This document shows positions 11,371 through 21,701 of a stretch of 64,000 bases of DNA, in pieces (position 1 is the stretch's first letter; each line of letters opens with the position of its first letter). The position numbers and the translations under genes were made by a program. The notes beneath the pieces were generated by a model. That model made no database searches. It saw only the letters and a list, made by a program, of their open reading frames with translations, and had not been told where the DNA came from. Source of the DNA: Bartonella doshiae NCTC 12862 = ATCC 700133 (GTDB lineage Bacteria; Pseudomonadota; Alphaproteobacteria; Rhizobiales; Rhizobiaceae); assembly GCF_000278155.1 (NCBI RefSeq), contig NZ_JH725094.1, positions 313,765-377,764 of the forward strand, in the 5' to 3' direction.

Positions 11371-11784
11371 TTAAGGCTGACATTCATCTTCTTTAGGATT
11401 CTTTTTACAAAACGGGCTGTTTAAGCGCTTCTTGACACTGCGCTGTGGTATGACAGCACCTGGACGACATATGGGCAAGTTTTCGGCTTTGTAATTCTCA
11501 CACCAAGTTCCCCCCCATTTATCTTTATCACGGAAGCCAGCTTGGAGCATGCAAGCTTCAATGGTTGCATTCTCATTAAAACTGAGCTTTTTATTTTCTG
11601 GAAAAACATTATAAGGTGTTGGCATGCCACATTCTAATAAGGCTTTTGCTACCTCGGTAAAATCTGCGCCAGCCTTCTCCCACATATATATCTCTCCTGC
11701 AGGAGGTTTGTCTATATTTTCAATACCACATCCAGCTATACTTAGCAGAATTAACCCACTTAATAATTTAAAAAATATATTCAT
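11371..11784 (-). CDS. Cysteine-rich lipoprotein translationally coupled to the FhaB-like gene (candidate immunity protein)
   Basis: 137 residues with lipobox SIAGC (Cys19). Shared motifs are ALLECGMPTPYN, ACMLQAGF, LPICRPGAVIPQRSVKKRLNS and terminal DECQP. Its ATG (11784-11782) overlaps the TGA stop of the exoprotein gene (11783-11781) as ATGA, and its ribosome binding site (GGGGGG) lies within the exoprotein's last codons, so the two are translationally coupled. This is the cdiI position in cdiBAI operons. A periplasm-facing lipoprotein would suit a toxin acting on membrane lipids. The structure is seen; the immunity role is inference. Confidence 0.8.
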   Translation of the reverse strand: MNIFFKLLSGLILLSIAGCGIENIDKPPAGEIYMWEKAGADFTEVAKALLECGMPTPYNVFPENKKLSFNENATIEACMLQAGFRDKDKWGGTWCENYKAENLPICRPGAVIPQRSVKKRLNSPFCKKNPKEDECQP

Positions 11785-14700
11785 TTTTTCCCCCCTGATT
11801 TACCTGATTTAATTGAATCAATTTGGTCATGATGCTTATAAGAAGCCCCATAAGCTTTCTGACATCTTTGATCCGCATGGCCATAACAAGCATGAACATT
11901 AGGATAACTTGTTAGAATTTTCCACGCTTCGTTCCATCTGTTACTGCCTGTAGGAACTTGGTATAAAGTCGCAGGATTGCCTCCAATCACACCACCAACA
12001 AAGTCATATTGATGATTTTCCAAACCAACACTCGTTTGTTTGTTATCACTCACATAAGTTAACAGACCGGATGCAGTCAAAGCATTAAAGGCTGGTCCAT
12101 AGAAATTGATATTCGTATTGTCAGCTATCCCGTGCACACCTTCTTGTTTGAAAGAATTCAGCATATTCCCCAATGTCATCGTCCCGCGGCTATGGCCATA
12201 AAGTTCTAACCCTGTAATACCATGGCTATACATCAGATCTTTTGCTTCTTGTGTGGAATTGGTCAAACCCCAAAAGTCATTTTCCAGAAACTTCTGATAG
12301 CCCGCGACCAAAAGTTCTGAGATAGCAGAATCCGCTTCGGGGAACACAACAAAATAGAGCGGAGCATTCTTATCCTTCGCATGTTGCTCTGCATAAACAG
12401 CGGCTTCCTCTGGTGGAGTAAAAATGCCATTAAAGGAGACATGCACCTTGCCATCAGTACCTTCTTGCAAATGCTGCTTTTCCTCAGCCGTTAAATAATG
12501 TGATTGAGGTATTGGTCGTCCCTGCTTATCTCTTTTATACTTCCCATTTTCATCTTTTGCATAGATCACATTGCCCTTTTCATCACGGTCGACCACAGCT
12601 AGGGGATGCTCTTTGATAAACATGGTTTTATAGGATTCATCGCTCACTTTAAACCCTTCTTCTAAAAGTTGGGTTGCCATTTCACGGTTTTCATGGACGA
12701 TGTGTTCCAGCTTGGTGACGTCTAGCTGTTGGACACCCTGATGGGCTGCAACAGTGTTGTGGTTCAGGGAGGCTACGGCTTGTTCTGCATCTTGCCCTGT
12801 CAATGCCTTCTGCCCAGCTTCATCAGTCAAGACGATGGTGCCATCGTTAATGGCGGATTTGGTATATCCTTCCTCTGAATCTTTAGCTTTCGCATGATCT
12901 AAGACATTTTTGGCAATGTTCTTCCCGACACCATATTTGCCCTGATACATCGGACCACCCACAGCAATACTGAAACCTTGGCTGTTCGCTTGCGCATACG
13001 CACTGTTGGTGATGTCACTTGTGCTCATGCTTCCTGTGGTCAGGCTGTTTTGTTCTGCCGGCGCGGTGCTGGAAATAAGCCCACCTGTCAGCTTTGTTTT
13101 ATCTTGAACGTTGATATCAAAGCCGCCATCACCAGCTTTGATGCCTGATTGCTCCACAACACTATGATAATCGCTAGAGGATTTATCCTTGTTCAAGGAA
13201 ACAGTGCTTAAGGCGGCATCATCCTTTTCCCCGCCATTATAACCAAAAGAAACCGATTGCTGCTTGCTGGAACTTTCTCCCGTATCACTGCGGCTGGTAA
13301 TGGTCAAATCACCCCATACTTCCATTTCTACACGCTCTCCAGAAGCCACAGCGCCTGCCAATGTGGTGTTTCCCCTACTGTTGGTGTAAAGAGTGCCCGT
13401 ACCAATGATATGGCTGTTCTTCTGGTGAACCGCCTCACCGGAACCCTTCCCTTTACCAAAAGAAGCATTACCCAGCAACCCTGCGCCACCAGTACCATAA
13501 CTATATCCAATATTCATTGAAGCACTTTGCATGTTGTTTTGTGTGCTTTGCTTGTTTTGTGCACTTTCAAAGGTGATATCTTGCCCTGCTTCCAAGGTGA
13601 TATTCCCACTCTGTGCATCATTATCCTGCGAATAAGCAGAATTTGTACCAGCAAAAATATCCGCTCCAAAACCATGGAGGCTGCCTTTATGGGCATGCAT
13701 GGTGAGTGCTCGCCCCCCTTCTATTTTATCGGTTACCGCAGACAATGCATGAGACGATGCCTCTGCCTTCTCTGTCTTAAAGCCCCCTGTAATGCTGCTG
13801 GAAATATCAACGATATTGAGAAGACCTTCTTTTGTTGATCCACCACCCTTGATCCCATCATAAAAACCTTTGCCTTTGTCATAGAGATCTTTCCCTTTTA
13901 AACCAGCAATGACACCACTGCCTATCTTGTAGATCCCATCCCCATAAACAAAACCTTTTGTCCCTTCCCTGATATCCTGGAGCTTGCCAACAAGCCCAAC
14001 ATTGACAGAACCTGTAAAACCAGCAAAGGACTTTTCATGCGTTTCTTGTGCGTTAGAGGTATCATAGCTTTCTGATAGGGTGATATTATTGCCCGCATCA
14101 ATGTTGACATCACGATTTGCCGAAACATTTGTCGCTTGTAAATTCACATCATGATCGGCATTAAACTGCACATCTTTGCCCGCCTTGAAATGAGATAGCG
14201 TATTGGTATTTTCCAATTGATCCACCGTATCTTTAGCGCTTGCAATTCCAACACCCACGGAAGCACCGCTAGGGTTCTTTTCAAACTGAAACCCAAAACC
14301 TTCCCGCTCTTCTACAGAGTTTGACTTATGGCTATTGTGACCAGGTGAAACATTCACATCATGGACTGCCGAAACATGAATATTTTCTTGCGCAGTAAAA
14401 TCAGAGCCCACAACGTTCACATCTTTTCTGGTGGCAGTGATGGTGATATTTTTCCCATTGAGAGAAGAGCCCGCATGTTCAAAACTCTCTTCATTTCGCA
14501 CTTTCCTATCACTTCCGTATACCGATAAAAAGCCCTTGCTTGATCCCACACCAAAACCTGTTTCATGCTCCTGTGAATGGCTGCTATGGTGATCTGTCAT
14601 GCCATCAAGCGTCACATCTGCACCTGTCACATTGATGTCTTGATCTGAAACAAGATGAGAAGCTGAAACCTTGACTTCTTTGTGCGCCTCTATGTCAATC

Positions 14701-17700
14701 TTGCCACTCGCTCCCAAAACAGTGGAAACCGTTGTGCTATGCGATTGAGAGCTATCAGAAGATTTCTCGTGTAAAAAACTCCTTGAAGACGATTGCTGTT
14801 GTTGATCAAACTGTTCTTGAGCGCCTTTGATAGTAATCTTGCCACCAGAGTGAATAGAAATATCTGCTTTTGTCTGCTTTTCCGTTTTCTCTTCTTTGCC
14901 AGAAAGCAGTATAGAGCCAATGATTGTTGTGTCTTTTCCAGATTCAACAGCAACACCTTCTCCCCCTGTTATGCTTGAACCCAAAACTTGCGTAGCATCA
15001 GAAGTTTCATGATAGGATGAGCTTCCTCCTAAAAATCTGCCATCTTCTGTGTGGCTCGATATCTCAGTATGTAAGCTATCCTCTGCATTGGTGATAAGGA
15101 CATCGTTGCTGGCTTTCAGCCCTACCTTGCCATCAGCCGTAACAGAACTGCCCGTGATGCTAAGGTCATGCGCCTTTCCATCCTGCCCTGCAATGACAGT
15201 GGTATCACCCCCTGATTTTATCGAAGAGCCCAGAGAAATAGACTCTTGCCTGTCAATACTAAAGTCGCTTTTCTGAAAATGATAATCTCTTTCATCGTTT
15301 CTCACCCCTACCGTTATCTCCCCTTGGGCACCAAGAGCAACATTGCCCTTCGTATCTATATCGGAAGCAGCAATATGCATATCACCACCGGAGATGACAG
15401 TGGTATCTTTTCCAGAACTTAAATGAGAGCCATTGTGTAAGGCGACATGGGAAGTTTGCCCATCCTGCGTATGATTGTCCATGCTGCTGCGCGTGGCATC
15501 AATCGAAACATTGCCCTCAGCTTTTAAGAAAAGATTATCCTTTGTTTGAACATCAGAGCCTAGAACATTGAGATCTTTTCCAGAGCTAAGTGTCGTTGCC
15601 CCCCCAGAATTGACTTCTGATTTATGATGCATGGTGGCATCACCCTGTTCATCATGGTAATGCGTTTGTGCTGAACCTATTGTTAAATTGCCCTGCTCTG
15701 TAGCCATGGCAAGATCACCCTTCGTGGTGATCCTCACCCCTGAAGCTGTGAGATCTTGTTTGGCAATCACGCGCGCATTACCACCAACAGAAAGCGCATC
15801 GGTATTTAAAACAGTCTCCACACCCTCAACACTTGTGCGCCCTGCGTCAAAGCGGATATTCTTCTCCGCAAGGATAACAGCATCCCCACCAGCCGCAAAA
15901 TGCCCTCCTTGAGCGAGAATATCACCACCATGCACAGACAAATTATGGGTAGCACTTATCCGCCCTGAATTGCTTATCGTGGAATTGCTGGTATTTTGGC
16001 TGGTGATATTGACATCATCCCCCATGATCAAAGCACCAGCAGAGACAAGGGAGGATCTGTCTTTTTCGGGGATGTAAAGCACCGGTGCGTAAACATCCAT
16101 GCCCTTTACGCTTTGACGCACATAAATCACCATCGGGGCTTCTAGAGAGGCCAACTGTTCTTCACTTAAAGGCTCACCAAAGGGGAGATTGTGTGCTTTT
16201 GCATATTCCGCCCCTCTATCCAGCAAAGTTTTGACTTGTTCAATGGCATCACTTCCAGGAATAAAAGAGCCTTTTCCTAAACCTTGACCAACAAGATCAC
16301 GCATTTGCTTTTCAATCAGCTGCTTTTCAAAATACGCATCCCCTAAGAAAAAAATCTCCCGATCAGGATTGTAGCCAATTCTGTTCAAATAATAAGCTGA
16401 GCCATAAAACTTGCCAACATCGAGGAATTCTGCCCGCGTTTCATAAAGAAAATTTTGTTTCGGCAGCGTGCCACCAACCCCACCCGATTGGGGTTTTGGT
16501 AAAGGCAACGAACTCCCATCCGAAACACCAGCTGTACCAGCTATAGAGATGTTTGGTGTAAATAAAGCACCAGCACCGGTTAAACCGCTTAATGCCTCCA
16601 GTGGATTACCTCCAGCCGCTTTGGCTTCAAAATGCGCATCCCCCGTAATCGAGCCTTCCGCTGCCGTGTTGTCGAGTTGATCAACCACCAAATTCAATGT
16701 GCCCGCCGCTTGGACAAGACCAGAAACGCTCTCCAAAGCTTCTGAGCGGATATGACGATCCTTGCCATTGGCTATGTCTAAAGAAACATCGCGGCTTCCA
16801 TCAGCTTTATAGCCATAACAACTGTCTGTGTTTGCATGACAAACCATATAGGTGTTTTTATAAGCCGTTGCTCCTAAATTGGTTAGCACGCCGGCATGGA
16901 TATCAGCGTTTCCTTCCGCTCTCATAATGCTATAGTTATTCTCAATGGTATCAGCGTTAATGATGAGATTGCCGTGAGATTGTATCATTCCCTGAACAGA
17001 CGGTTTATGCGAAAACCCTTGCGTAATAGTTTGTTCGGTCATGTGTGACCAGTTTTTCTCTGGGGATAAAAACCCCCAGTTATCACCATTCCATTTATAT
17101 GTTTGCATATGATCTCTAGCATGCGCCCGTCCTTTTACCCAAGTAAAAGCCTTGTAAGCTGTTCCATCTTTCAAAGTTAGCTTACCGTATGATCCTTCCT
17201 TATTACCAAAAAGTACTTCGTCCAAACTAAATAATGTATGCTCGATGTTAATACCGAGAATTGTGTTTGGCTCTTCAATGTGCCCTTTTCCCCAAAGATC
17301 GCGCCTTGTATCGTGATATAACAACCCATCTCTGCTATCATGAAAATCATCTGGCTTTTCAAATGAAATGGTCGCATATTCCGTTTTTTCTGTGATGACA
17401 GGCGTGCTATCGGCTTCGTTTTTCAGGGTGTTGGTTTGAATATTTAAGCTTCCACCAGCTTGAATCAAGCCTGCTTTATTAACAAGAGAAAAGCTTTTCC
17501 CGGTACCTTCTGCATTGGTAAAAGATAAATCACCCTCTGCTACAATGGCACCAAAATCATTGAGCAAAGCCCCATCGACTTTGAAGGCTCCACTCCCCCC
17601 AGCATAGATTAAACCCGTTTTGCTGTTCCTTGCATCACCCCTCACGCTAAAGGCTAAATTCTGTCCCGATGCCAATTGACCACTATTTTCAAGCTCCCCT

Positions 17701-19877
17701 GTTTTGATGGTAAAATCTCTGGCTGCTAAAACAGATGTAGCCTCATCCACCATAACGCCTGGAGCAACAAAAAGAATATCTCCAGTCCCCCCCTGATCTG
17801 TCACGGCTTGTAGCCTTGCATGGACAATCTCAAGAGCTTTGGTACTGTTAAAATCTAAACCGCCATAAGTCAGCGTGCTCCCCGAAACATCAATATGATC
17901 CCCCTTTAAATACAGCGTTTGCGGTGTGTAAATATGAGAACGATTATTGCTTAAATCGAGAGCGTTTGCCGTTAACCTCACATCCCCCTTAGCAGACAGC
18001 TCATTCTCAACACTGATCCCTCCTGATACCGATGTCAATGTTGCTGTGCCAGAGCCGATAACCTGACCATAATAAATGTCTTGGCCAGCAGAAAGTTCAA
18101 TATTTTCACTACTAACAATCTGCCCAACCTTTACACCCCTTTGTGCCGTGAGAGAAAGGGAACCTTTGTCATGCAAAGAAAGAGCGCCTGTAGCTCTTGC
18201 ACTCGATTGAGCAAAATCAACACCCGTAATAAGTGTTCCTGCATCCAGATTCTCAACCTTTAAAACAGTATCACCACCCGTCATCAGTGAAGCAAAATCG
18301 ACTACCCCTCCATCAATCACTGCTTTGCCATAGGCTACAAGTTGATCAAAATGAACCGCAGCATTTGTTTCTGGTTGTGCATGAATGGCAACATTTTGAT
18401 GCGACAGAATTGTTTGAGAAACTGAAAGCCCGTTATGAGAAACCAGGGTGATATCTCCTGCTCCATAAACACTTTCAGCGAAAATCGCACCTTGACTGCT
18501 CTGGAGAGCAACATCCCCTTGGGAGCCAAGAACAACAACACCAGCAGTACCCGTTGCCGCCATATCAACCCCACCAGCTAAAAGCTGCGCCTGGATATCA
18601 CCTCCGGCATGTGCCTTGAGGTTCCTTTGCGCTAAAACAATCCCCTCAAGCCTCAAGTCTCCGCCCGCTTCAAGAGCCATATCAGCACCTGACCCTAGCC
18701 CTGAAACTTGGAGAAAATGGCGCGAAGATAGCTCCATATTGCCCCCCGATGTTGCTTTTCCTGCAATCAATAAAAGCCCATCCTGCGCATCTACGCTCAA
18801 ATGACCATCCGCACCAACCGTCTCTAACGTGACATCCTTTTTTGCTGCAATCTCAATATGCTTTTTCGACGTAATGTGCTTTGCTAATACGCTCTGGCTT
18901 TTCGATTTGAGGACAACACCATCATGACCAAAGACATCCTTCAACGAGAGTTTCCCATCCGCAGAAAGATGTAACTGCCCCGCATTGGCCGCCATATCAT
19001 GACGCATGCGAACCCCAACACCTTTTTCTGTCGCCACAAGTTTTATTCTGTCCGCCTGTAGAGCCCCTAACGCAGAACCATCTATCGCATATTCCGGTTT
19101 GCCGGTAATATCGGTCAGTTCCTTCATCTGCCGAGATGCGTAATCAAAGTGACCCGTGCCTGCTGTCACTCCAATCTCCCTCCCCGCAACAGCTCCTTCA
19201 AAATGCACTGTGCGTGAGACAATATCGACAATATCAACAGCACCTTGACCAGAGAAAAAATTCGCTCCCTTTGCTCCAAAGGTGATATCCCCACCTCGCA
19301 CCTCAAAGCCTTTCAGAAAACCGCTCCCATCAATTTCTGGTACACCTGTGGTTAAGGTCGCATGGGGCGTATTGATAAAACCACAACCATCACAACTTAT
19401 CCCATTGGGATTGGCTATAATCACATCTGCTTGATGCCCAAAAACCTCCGCTGGACCTTTCAACGCACTGCGCTTGCCACTGGTTACTTCATTTAAAATC
19501 ACTTTTGCTGAACCCGTAACACGCAAATGCGGATTGCCCGGCATAATGCCACCCAACTGCGATTGTCCCACTTCTTGCGCATGATTGTTTAAAATGACAC
19601 CTGGATTTCCAATATTGAAATCGTAATATTTATTGTGTGATAAGCCTTTGCCATTGGGTGTAACAATATCAATCGAGGAAACCCCATTGGGTGCTGCCAC
19701 AATATCAGGACGATGAGCGGCACCTGCGTTAGGATCAACAACAATTTGCGCCTGTAACATTGCTGGCTGTAAAAGAAAAGGGAAACCAATCCCACCTACC
19801 AAAACCTTTTTAAGCATAGTACTCGATACTAAAACTTCAAACAAAATTGCCATTTTCGCTTTCATATCATATGACAC
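11781..19877 (-). CDS. FhaB/CdiA-like two-partner secretion exoprotein with C-terminal alpha/beta-hydrolase-like domain
   Basis: 2698 residues starting at GTG 19877, seven bases after an AGGAGGGG ribosome binding site; ATG at 19865 is the alternative. A long signal peptide ends near residue 43 (MLQAQ). The TPS secretion domain follows (about 45-300) with NPNGI and CDGCGF motifs, then long beta-helical filamentous haemagglutinin repeats. A conserved CdiA-type segment lies near residues 1130-1260 (ETRAEFLDVGKFYGSAYY, LGDAYFEKQLIEKQM). After more repeats, the C-terminal ~230 residues leave the repeat pattern and carry VSFNGIFTPPEEAAVYA and GHSRG (Ser2563), with Asp2625 in YDFVGGVIGG and His2662 in HACYG as candidate triad partners. 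It lies 21 bases after the FhaC-like gene. By eye it is richer in G+C than the flanking core. I infer a secreted adhesin/toxin with lipase-like activity. Confidence 0.88.
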   Translation of the reverse strand: MSYDMKAKMAILFEVLVSSTMLKKVLVGGIGFPFLLQPAMLQAQIVVDPNAGAAHRPDIVAAPNGVSSIDIVTPNGKGLSHNKYYDFNIGNPGVILNNHAQEVGQSQLGGIMPGNPHLRVTGSAKVILNEVTSGKRSALKGPAEVFGHQADVIIANPNGISCDGCGFINTPHATLTTGVPEIDGSGFLKGFEVRGGDITFGAKGANFFSGQGAVDIVDIVSRTVHFEGAVAGREIGVTAGTGHFDYASRQMKELTDITGKPEYAIDGSALGALQADRIKLVATEKGVGVRMRHDMAANAGQLHLSADGKLSLKDVFGHDGVVLKSKSQSVLAKHITSKKHIEIAAKKDVTLETVGADGHLSVDAQDGLLLIAGKATSGGNMELSSRHFLQVSGLGSGADMALEAGGDLRLEGIVLAQRNLKAHAGGDIQAQLLAGGVDMAATGTAGVVVLGSQGDVALQSSQGAIFAESVYGAGDITLVSHNGLSVSQTILSHQNVAIHAQPETNAAVHFDQLVAYGKAVIDGGVVDFASLMTGGDTVLKVENLDAGTLITGVDFAQSSARATGALSLHDKGSLSLTAQRGVKVGQIVSSENIELSAGQDIYYGQVIGSGTATLTSVSGGISVENELSAKGDVRLTANALDLSNNRSHIYTPQTLYLKGDHIDVSGSTLTYGGLDFNSTKALEIVHARLQAVTDQGGTGDILFVAPGVMVDEATSVLAARDFTIKTGELENSGQLASGQNLAFSVRGDARNSKTGLIYAGGSGAFKVDGALLNDFGAIVAEGDLSFTNAEGTGKSFSLVNKAGLIQAGGSLNIQTNTLKNEADSTPVITEKTEYATISFEKPDDFHDSRDGLLYHDTRRDLWGKGHIEEPNTILGINIEHTLFSLDEVLFGNKEGSYGKLTLKDGTAYKAFTWVKGRAHARDHMQTYKWNGDNWGFLSPEKNWSHMTEQTITQGFSHKPSVQGMIQSHGNLIINADTIENNYSIMRAEGNADIHAGVLTNLGATAYKNTYMVCHANTDSCYGYKADGSRDVSLDIANGKDRHIRSEALESVSGLVQAAGTLNLVVDQLDNTAAEGSITGDAHFEAKAAGGNPLEALSGLTGAGALFTPNISIAGTAGVSDGSSLPLPKPQSGGVGGTLPKQNFLYETRAEFLDVGKFYGSAYYLNRIGYNPDREIFFLGDAYFEKQLIEKQMRDLVGQGLGKGSFIPGSDAIEQVKTLLDRGAEYAKAHNLPFGEPLSEEQLASLEAPMVIYVRQSVKGMDVYAPVLYIPEKDRSSLVSAGALIMGDDVNITSQNTSNSTISNSGRISATHNLSVHGGDILAQGGHFAAGGDAVILAEKNIRFDAGRTSVEGVETVLNTDALSVGGNARVIAKQDLTASGVRITTKGDLAMATEQGNLTIGSAQTHYHDEQGDATMHHKSEVNSGGATTLSSGKDLNVLGSDVQTKDNLFLKAEGNVSIDATRSSMDNHTQDGQTSHVALHNGSHLSSGKDTTVISGGDMHIAASDIDTKGNVALGAQGEITVGVRNDERDYHFQKSDFSIDRQESISLGSSIKSGGDTTVIAGQDGKAHDLSITGSSVTADGKVGLKASNDVLITNAEDSLHTEISSHTEDGRFLGGSSSYHETSDATQVLGSSITGGEGVAVESGKDTTIIGSILLSGKEEKTEKQTKADISIHSGGKITIKGAQEQFDQQQQSSSRSFLHEKSSDSSQSHSTTVSTVLGASGKIDIEAHKEVKVSASHLVSDQDINVTGADVTLDGMTDHHSSHSQEHETGFGVGSSKGFLSVYGSDRKVRNEESFEHAGSSLNGKNITITATRKDVNVVGSDFTAQENIHVSAVHDVNVSPGHNSHKSNSVEEREGFGFQFEKNPSGASVGVGIASAKDTVDQLENTNTLSHFKAGKDVQFNADHDVNLQATNVSANRDVNIDAGNNITLSESYDTSNAQETHEKSFAGFTGSVNVGLVGKLQDIREGTKGFVYGDGIYKIGSGVIAGLKGKDLYDKGKGFYDGIKGGGSTKEGLLNIVDISSSITGGFKTEKAEASSHALSAVTDKIEGGRALTMHAHKGSLHGFGADIFAGTNSAYSQDNDAQSGNITLEAGQDITFESAQNKQSTQNNMQSASMNIGYSYGTGGAGLLGNASFGKGKGSGEAVHQKNSHIIGTGTLYTNSRGNTTLAGAVASGERVEMEVWGDLTITSRSDTGESSSKQQSVSFGYNGGEKDDAALSTVSLNKDKSSSDYHSVVEQSGIKAGDGGFDINVQDKTKLTGGLISSTAPAEQNSLTTGSMSTSDITNSAYAQANSQGFSIAVGGPMYQGKYGVGKNIAKNVLDHAKAKDSEEGYTKSAINDGTIVLTDEAGQKALTGQDAEQAVASLNHNTVAAHQGVQQLDVTKLEHIVHENREMATQLLEEGFKVSDESYKTMFIKEHPLAVVDRDEKGNVIYAKDENGKYKRDKQGRPIPQSHYLTAEEKQHLQEGTDGKVHVSFNGIFTPPEEAAVYAEQHAKDKNAPLYFVVFPEADSAISELLVAGYQKFLENDFWGLTNSTQEAKDLMYSHGITGLELYGHSRGTMTLGNMLNSFKQEGVHGIADNTNINFYGPAFNALTASGLLTYVSDNKQTSVGLENHQYDFVGGVIGGNPATLYQVPTGSNRWNEAWKILTSYPNVHACYGHADQRCQKAYGASYKHHDQIDSIKSGKSGGKK

Positions 19878-19898
19878 TTCTTCCCCTCCTATCTATGC

Positions 19899-21701
19899 TT
19901 AAAGACTCATTGTTAATGTCATAAAAAATGTTCCTGGCTTCTTGTGCTTAAATGTGCTCCAAAAAATACTGGAGTAACTTGCATCAAGAGATACGATGCC
20001 CCCTGCAAGCTTTACACCTGCTGTCCAACCCGCAAGCCGCTCACGCCTAAAACCATACAAAGGTTGCGAAAACACACGACCATAATCCAAACCAATAAAG
20101 GGACGAAGTTCACCAAAAACCTTTTTGAGAATAGTGTTGTTGCTCCACGGAAGAGTTCGTAGCAACAAATCATTACGGATGAAAAAACCATTATTGCCAA
20201 AAAGCAAGCTCTCACGCGTGCCACGCACATTGGAAGCGCCACCCAACGACATCTGTTCCGCTCCTAATAAATTATGCGGTGAATATTGCCCTACCAAAAG
20301 ATTGCTAAGAATAAAGTTTAAGCCTCCCTCCTGAAAGGGAGTCATTACACTGATCGTAGCCGTAAATTTAGAAAATTGAAGCTCAGCATCCCCCGCCCCT
20401 CCTCGATCCGTTTTTTTGACAGAATGAAACCAATCAAGCCCTTGCAAATAACCTACATCAAACGTCCATGTTCCACCAAACATTTGGCGAGAATGAGATA
20501 GACCCAAATTTGCAACGCTATATTGGCGACTACCAACCTCGATTTTATTACCAAGAAGATAATTGTTAGTGCTCTTATAAGAAAAACCTAAAGTGAGTGT
20601 GGTGAGTGAAATACTATCGCGGTTAACAACTGTGCTTGTGCTGACGTGTAATTCACTGGAAGTGCCCGTCGTTTCAATATCTGTAAAATTGCCTTTGATA
20701 ATGCTCTGATAATTATAGGCATAGCCATTTAAAGCAAAGGTCCAATAACCGTACGGAATACTCATACTCGCTGAAATATTATTGCTATGCCCCTCTTGTT
20801 TGCTCTCACCCCAATAATCGGGTTCACTGCGTTGATAGCTAAAATCCCATAAATCATTAATTCTTAAAATATTCTCCAGTTTTAAGCTTGCACTATAACG
20901 CGCATAACCCGTAGAGGCTTGTCCCAAATTATCATGGGAAACGCTAACCCTCAAAGTTTGATCAGGATGATTGTTAATATTAAGAATAGTGCTGCCCTCT
21001 TCTCTTCCTGGAAGAAGCTCACTTTGAGCATGGGCTGACTGAAGCCTGTTGATCTGATCAAGCCCTTGTTCAACATCACGCATATTGAGTATGTGCCCTT
21101 TAAGTCCAGGAAAAGCACTCCACACAATCTCATTATAGGGAGAAGCCAGAGAGCCGTTATAGTAAATATCTGAAAGCTTGCCCTCAACAACAATAAACTT
21201 CAGCTCTTTACTGCTTTTGATATCTTGATCGGGAATATAAAAACGCGCCGTCACATAGCCTTTATCCAAATAAACCTTGGTTAACTGTTTGACCAATGTC
21301 TGGATATCAGAAAGACCAATACATCTCCCAACATAAGGCTCCGTTATGGCTGAAAGAGCGTGCTTTTTGACGTAATGCGCTCCCTCAACAACAATATGAT
21401 GAATAGCAAAGCAATTTCCACCACTAAAAATTGCTTTATGATTGCTTTTAGAAGGCGTCTTAGTTTCTTTAGGCGTTAAAGCACGTAAATGCTCAATTCT
21501 CTCTAACCTTTGCTTCTCAGACCGTTGGCGAGAAAAATCATCCGTTGGCAATTGTGGATGTAAAACAGCCAAAGATTGTGCATAAACACTTACACCATTT
21601 AAAAAACCAAATAAAACAAAAATAGCTCGAAAAAGCCTTAAAAAGCTTTCCTGGCGTAAAAAGATAAATAACAATACAGATTTGCCCCCCACTTTTGTCA
21701 T
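19899..21701 (-). CDS. FhaC/ShlB-family two-partner secretion outer-membrane transporter
   Basis: 600 residues. An unusually long hydrophobic signal sequence ends near residue 41 (VSVYAQ). A linker precedes two POTRA domains (about 95-175, starting CFAIHHIVVEGAHYV, and about 176-245). The C-terminal 16-strand barrel (about 250-600) includes the VRG motif (NVRGTRESLLFG) that contacts the substrate path. It belongs to the Omp85/TpsB superfamily and exports the FhaB-like protein encoded 21 bases downstream. Gene order transporter-exoprotein-lipoprotein matches cdiB-cdiA-cdiI. The start is uncertain because no good ribosome binding site precedes the ATG. Confidence 0.92.
   Translation of the reverse strand: MTKVGGKSVLLFIFLRQESFLRLFRAIFVLFGFLNGVSVYAQSLAVLHPQLPTDDFSRQRSEKQRLERIEHLRALTPKETKTPSKSNHKAIFSGGNCFAIHHIVVEGAHYVKKHALSAITEPYVGRCIGLSDIQTLVKQLTKVYLDKGYVTARFYIPDQDIKSSKELKFIVVEGKLSDIYYNGSLASPYNEIVWSAFPGLKGHILNMRDVEQGLDQINRLQSAHAQSELLPGREEGSTILNINNHPDQTLRVSVSHDNLGQASTGYARYSASLKLENILRINDLWDFSYQRSEPDYWGESKQEGHSNNISASMSIPYGYWTFALNGYAYNYQSIIKGNFTDIETTGTSSELHVSTSTVVNRDSISLTTLTLGFSYKSTNNYLLGNKIEVGSRQYSVANLGLSHSRQMFGGTWTFDVGYLQGLDWFHSVKKTDRGGAGDAELQFSKFTATISVMTPFQEGGLNFILSNLLVGQYSPHNLLGAEQMSLGGASNVRGTRESLLFGNNGFFIRNDLLLRTLPWSNNTILKKVFGELRPFIGLDYGRVFSQPLYGFRRERLAGWTAGVKLAGGIVSLDASYSSIFWSTFKHKKPGTFFMTLTMSL

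Noticed and set aside
13257-13838. Frames of 60-103 codons inside the exoprotein gene on both strands
   Set aside because: All are contained in the continuous 2698-codon frame, which has clear family features.
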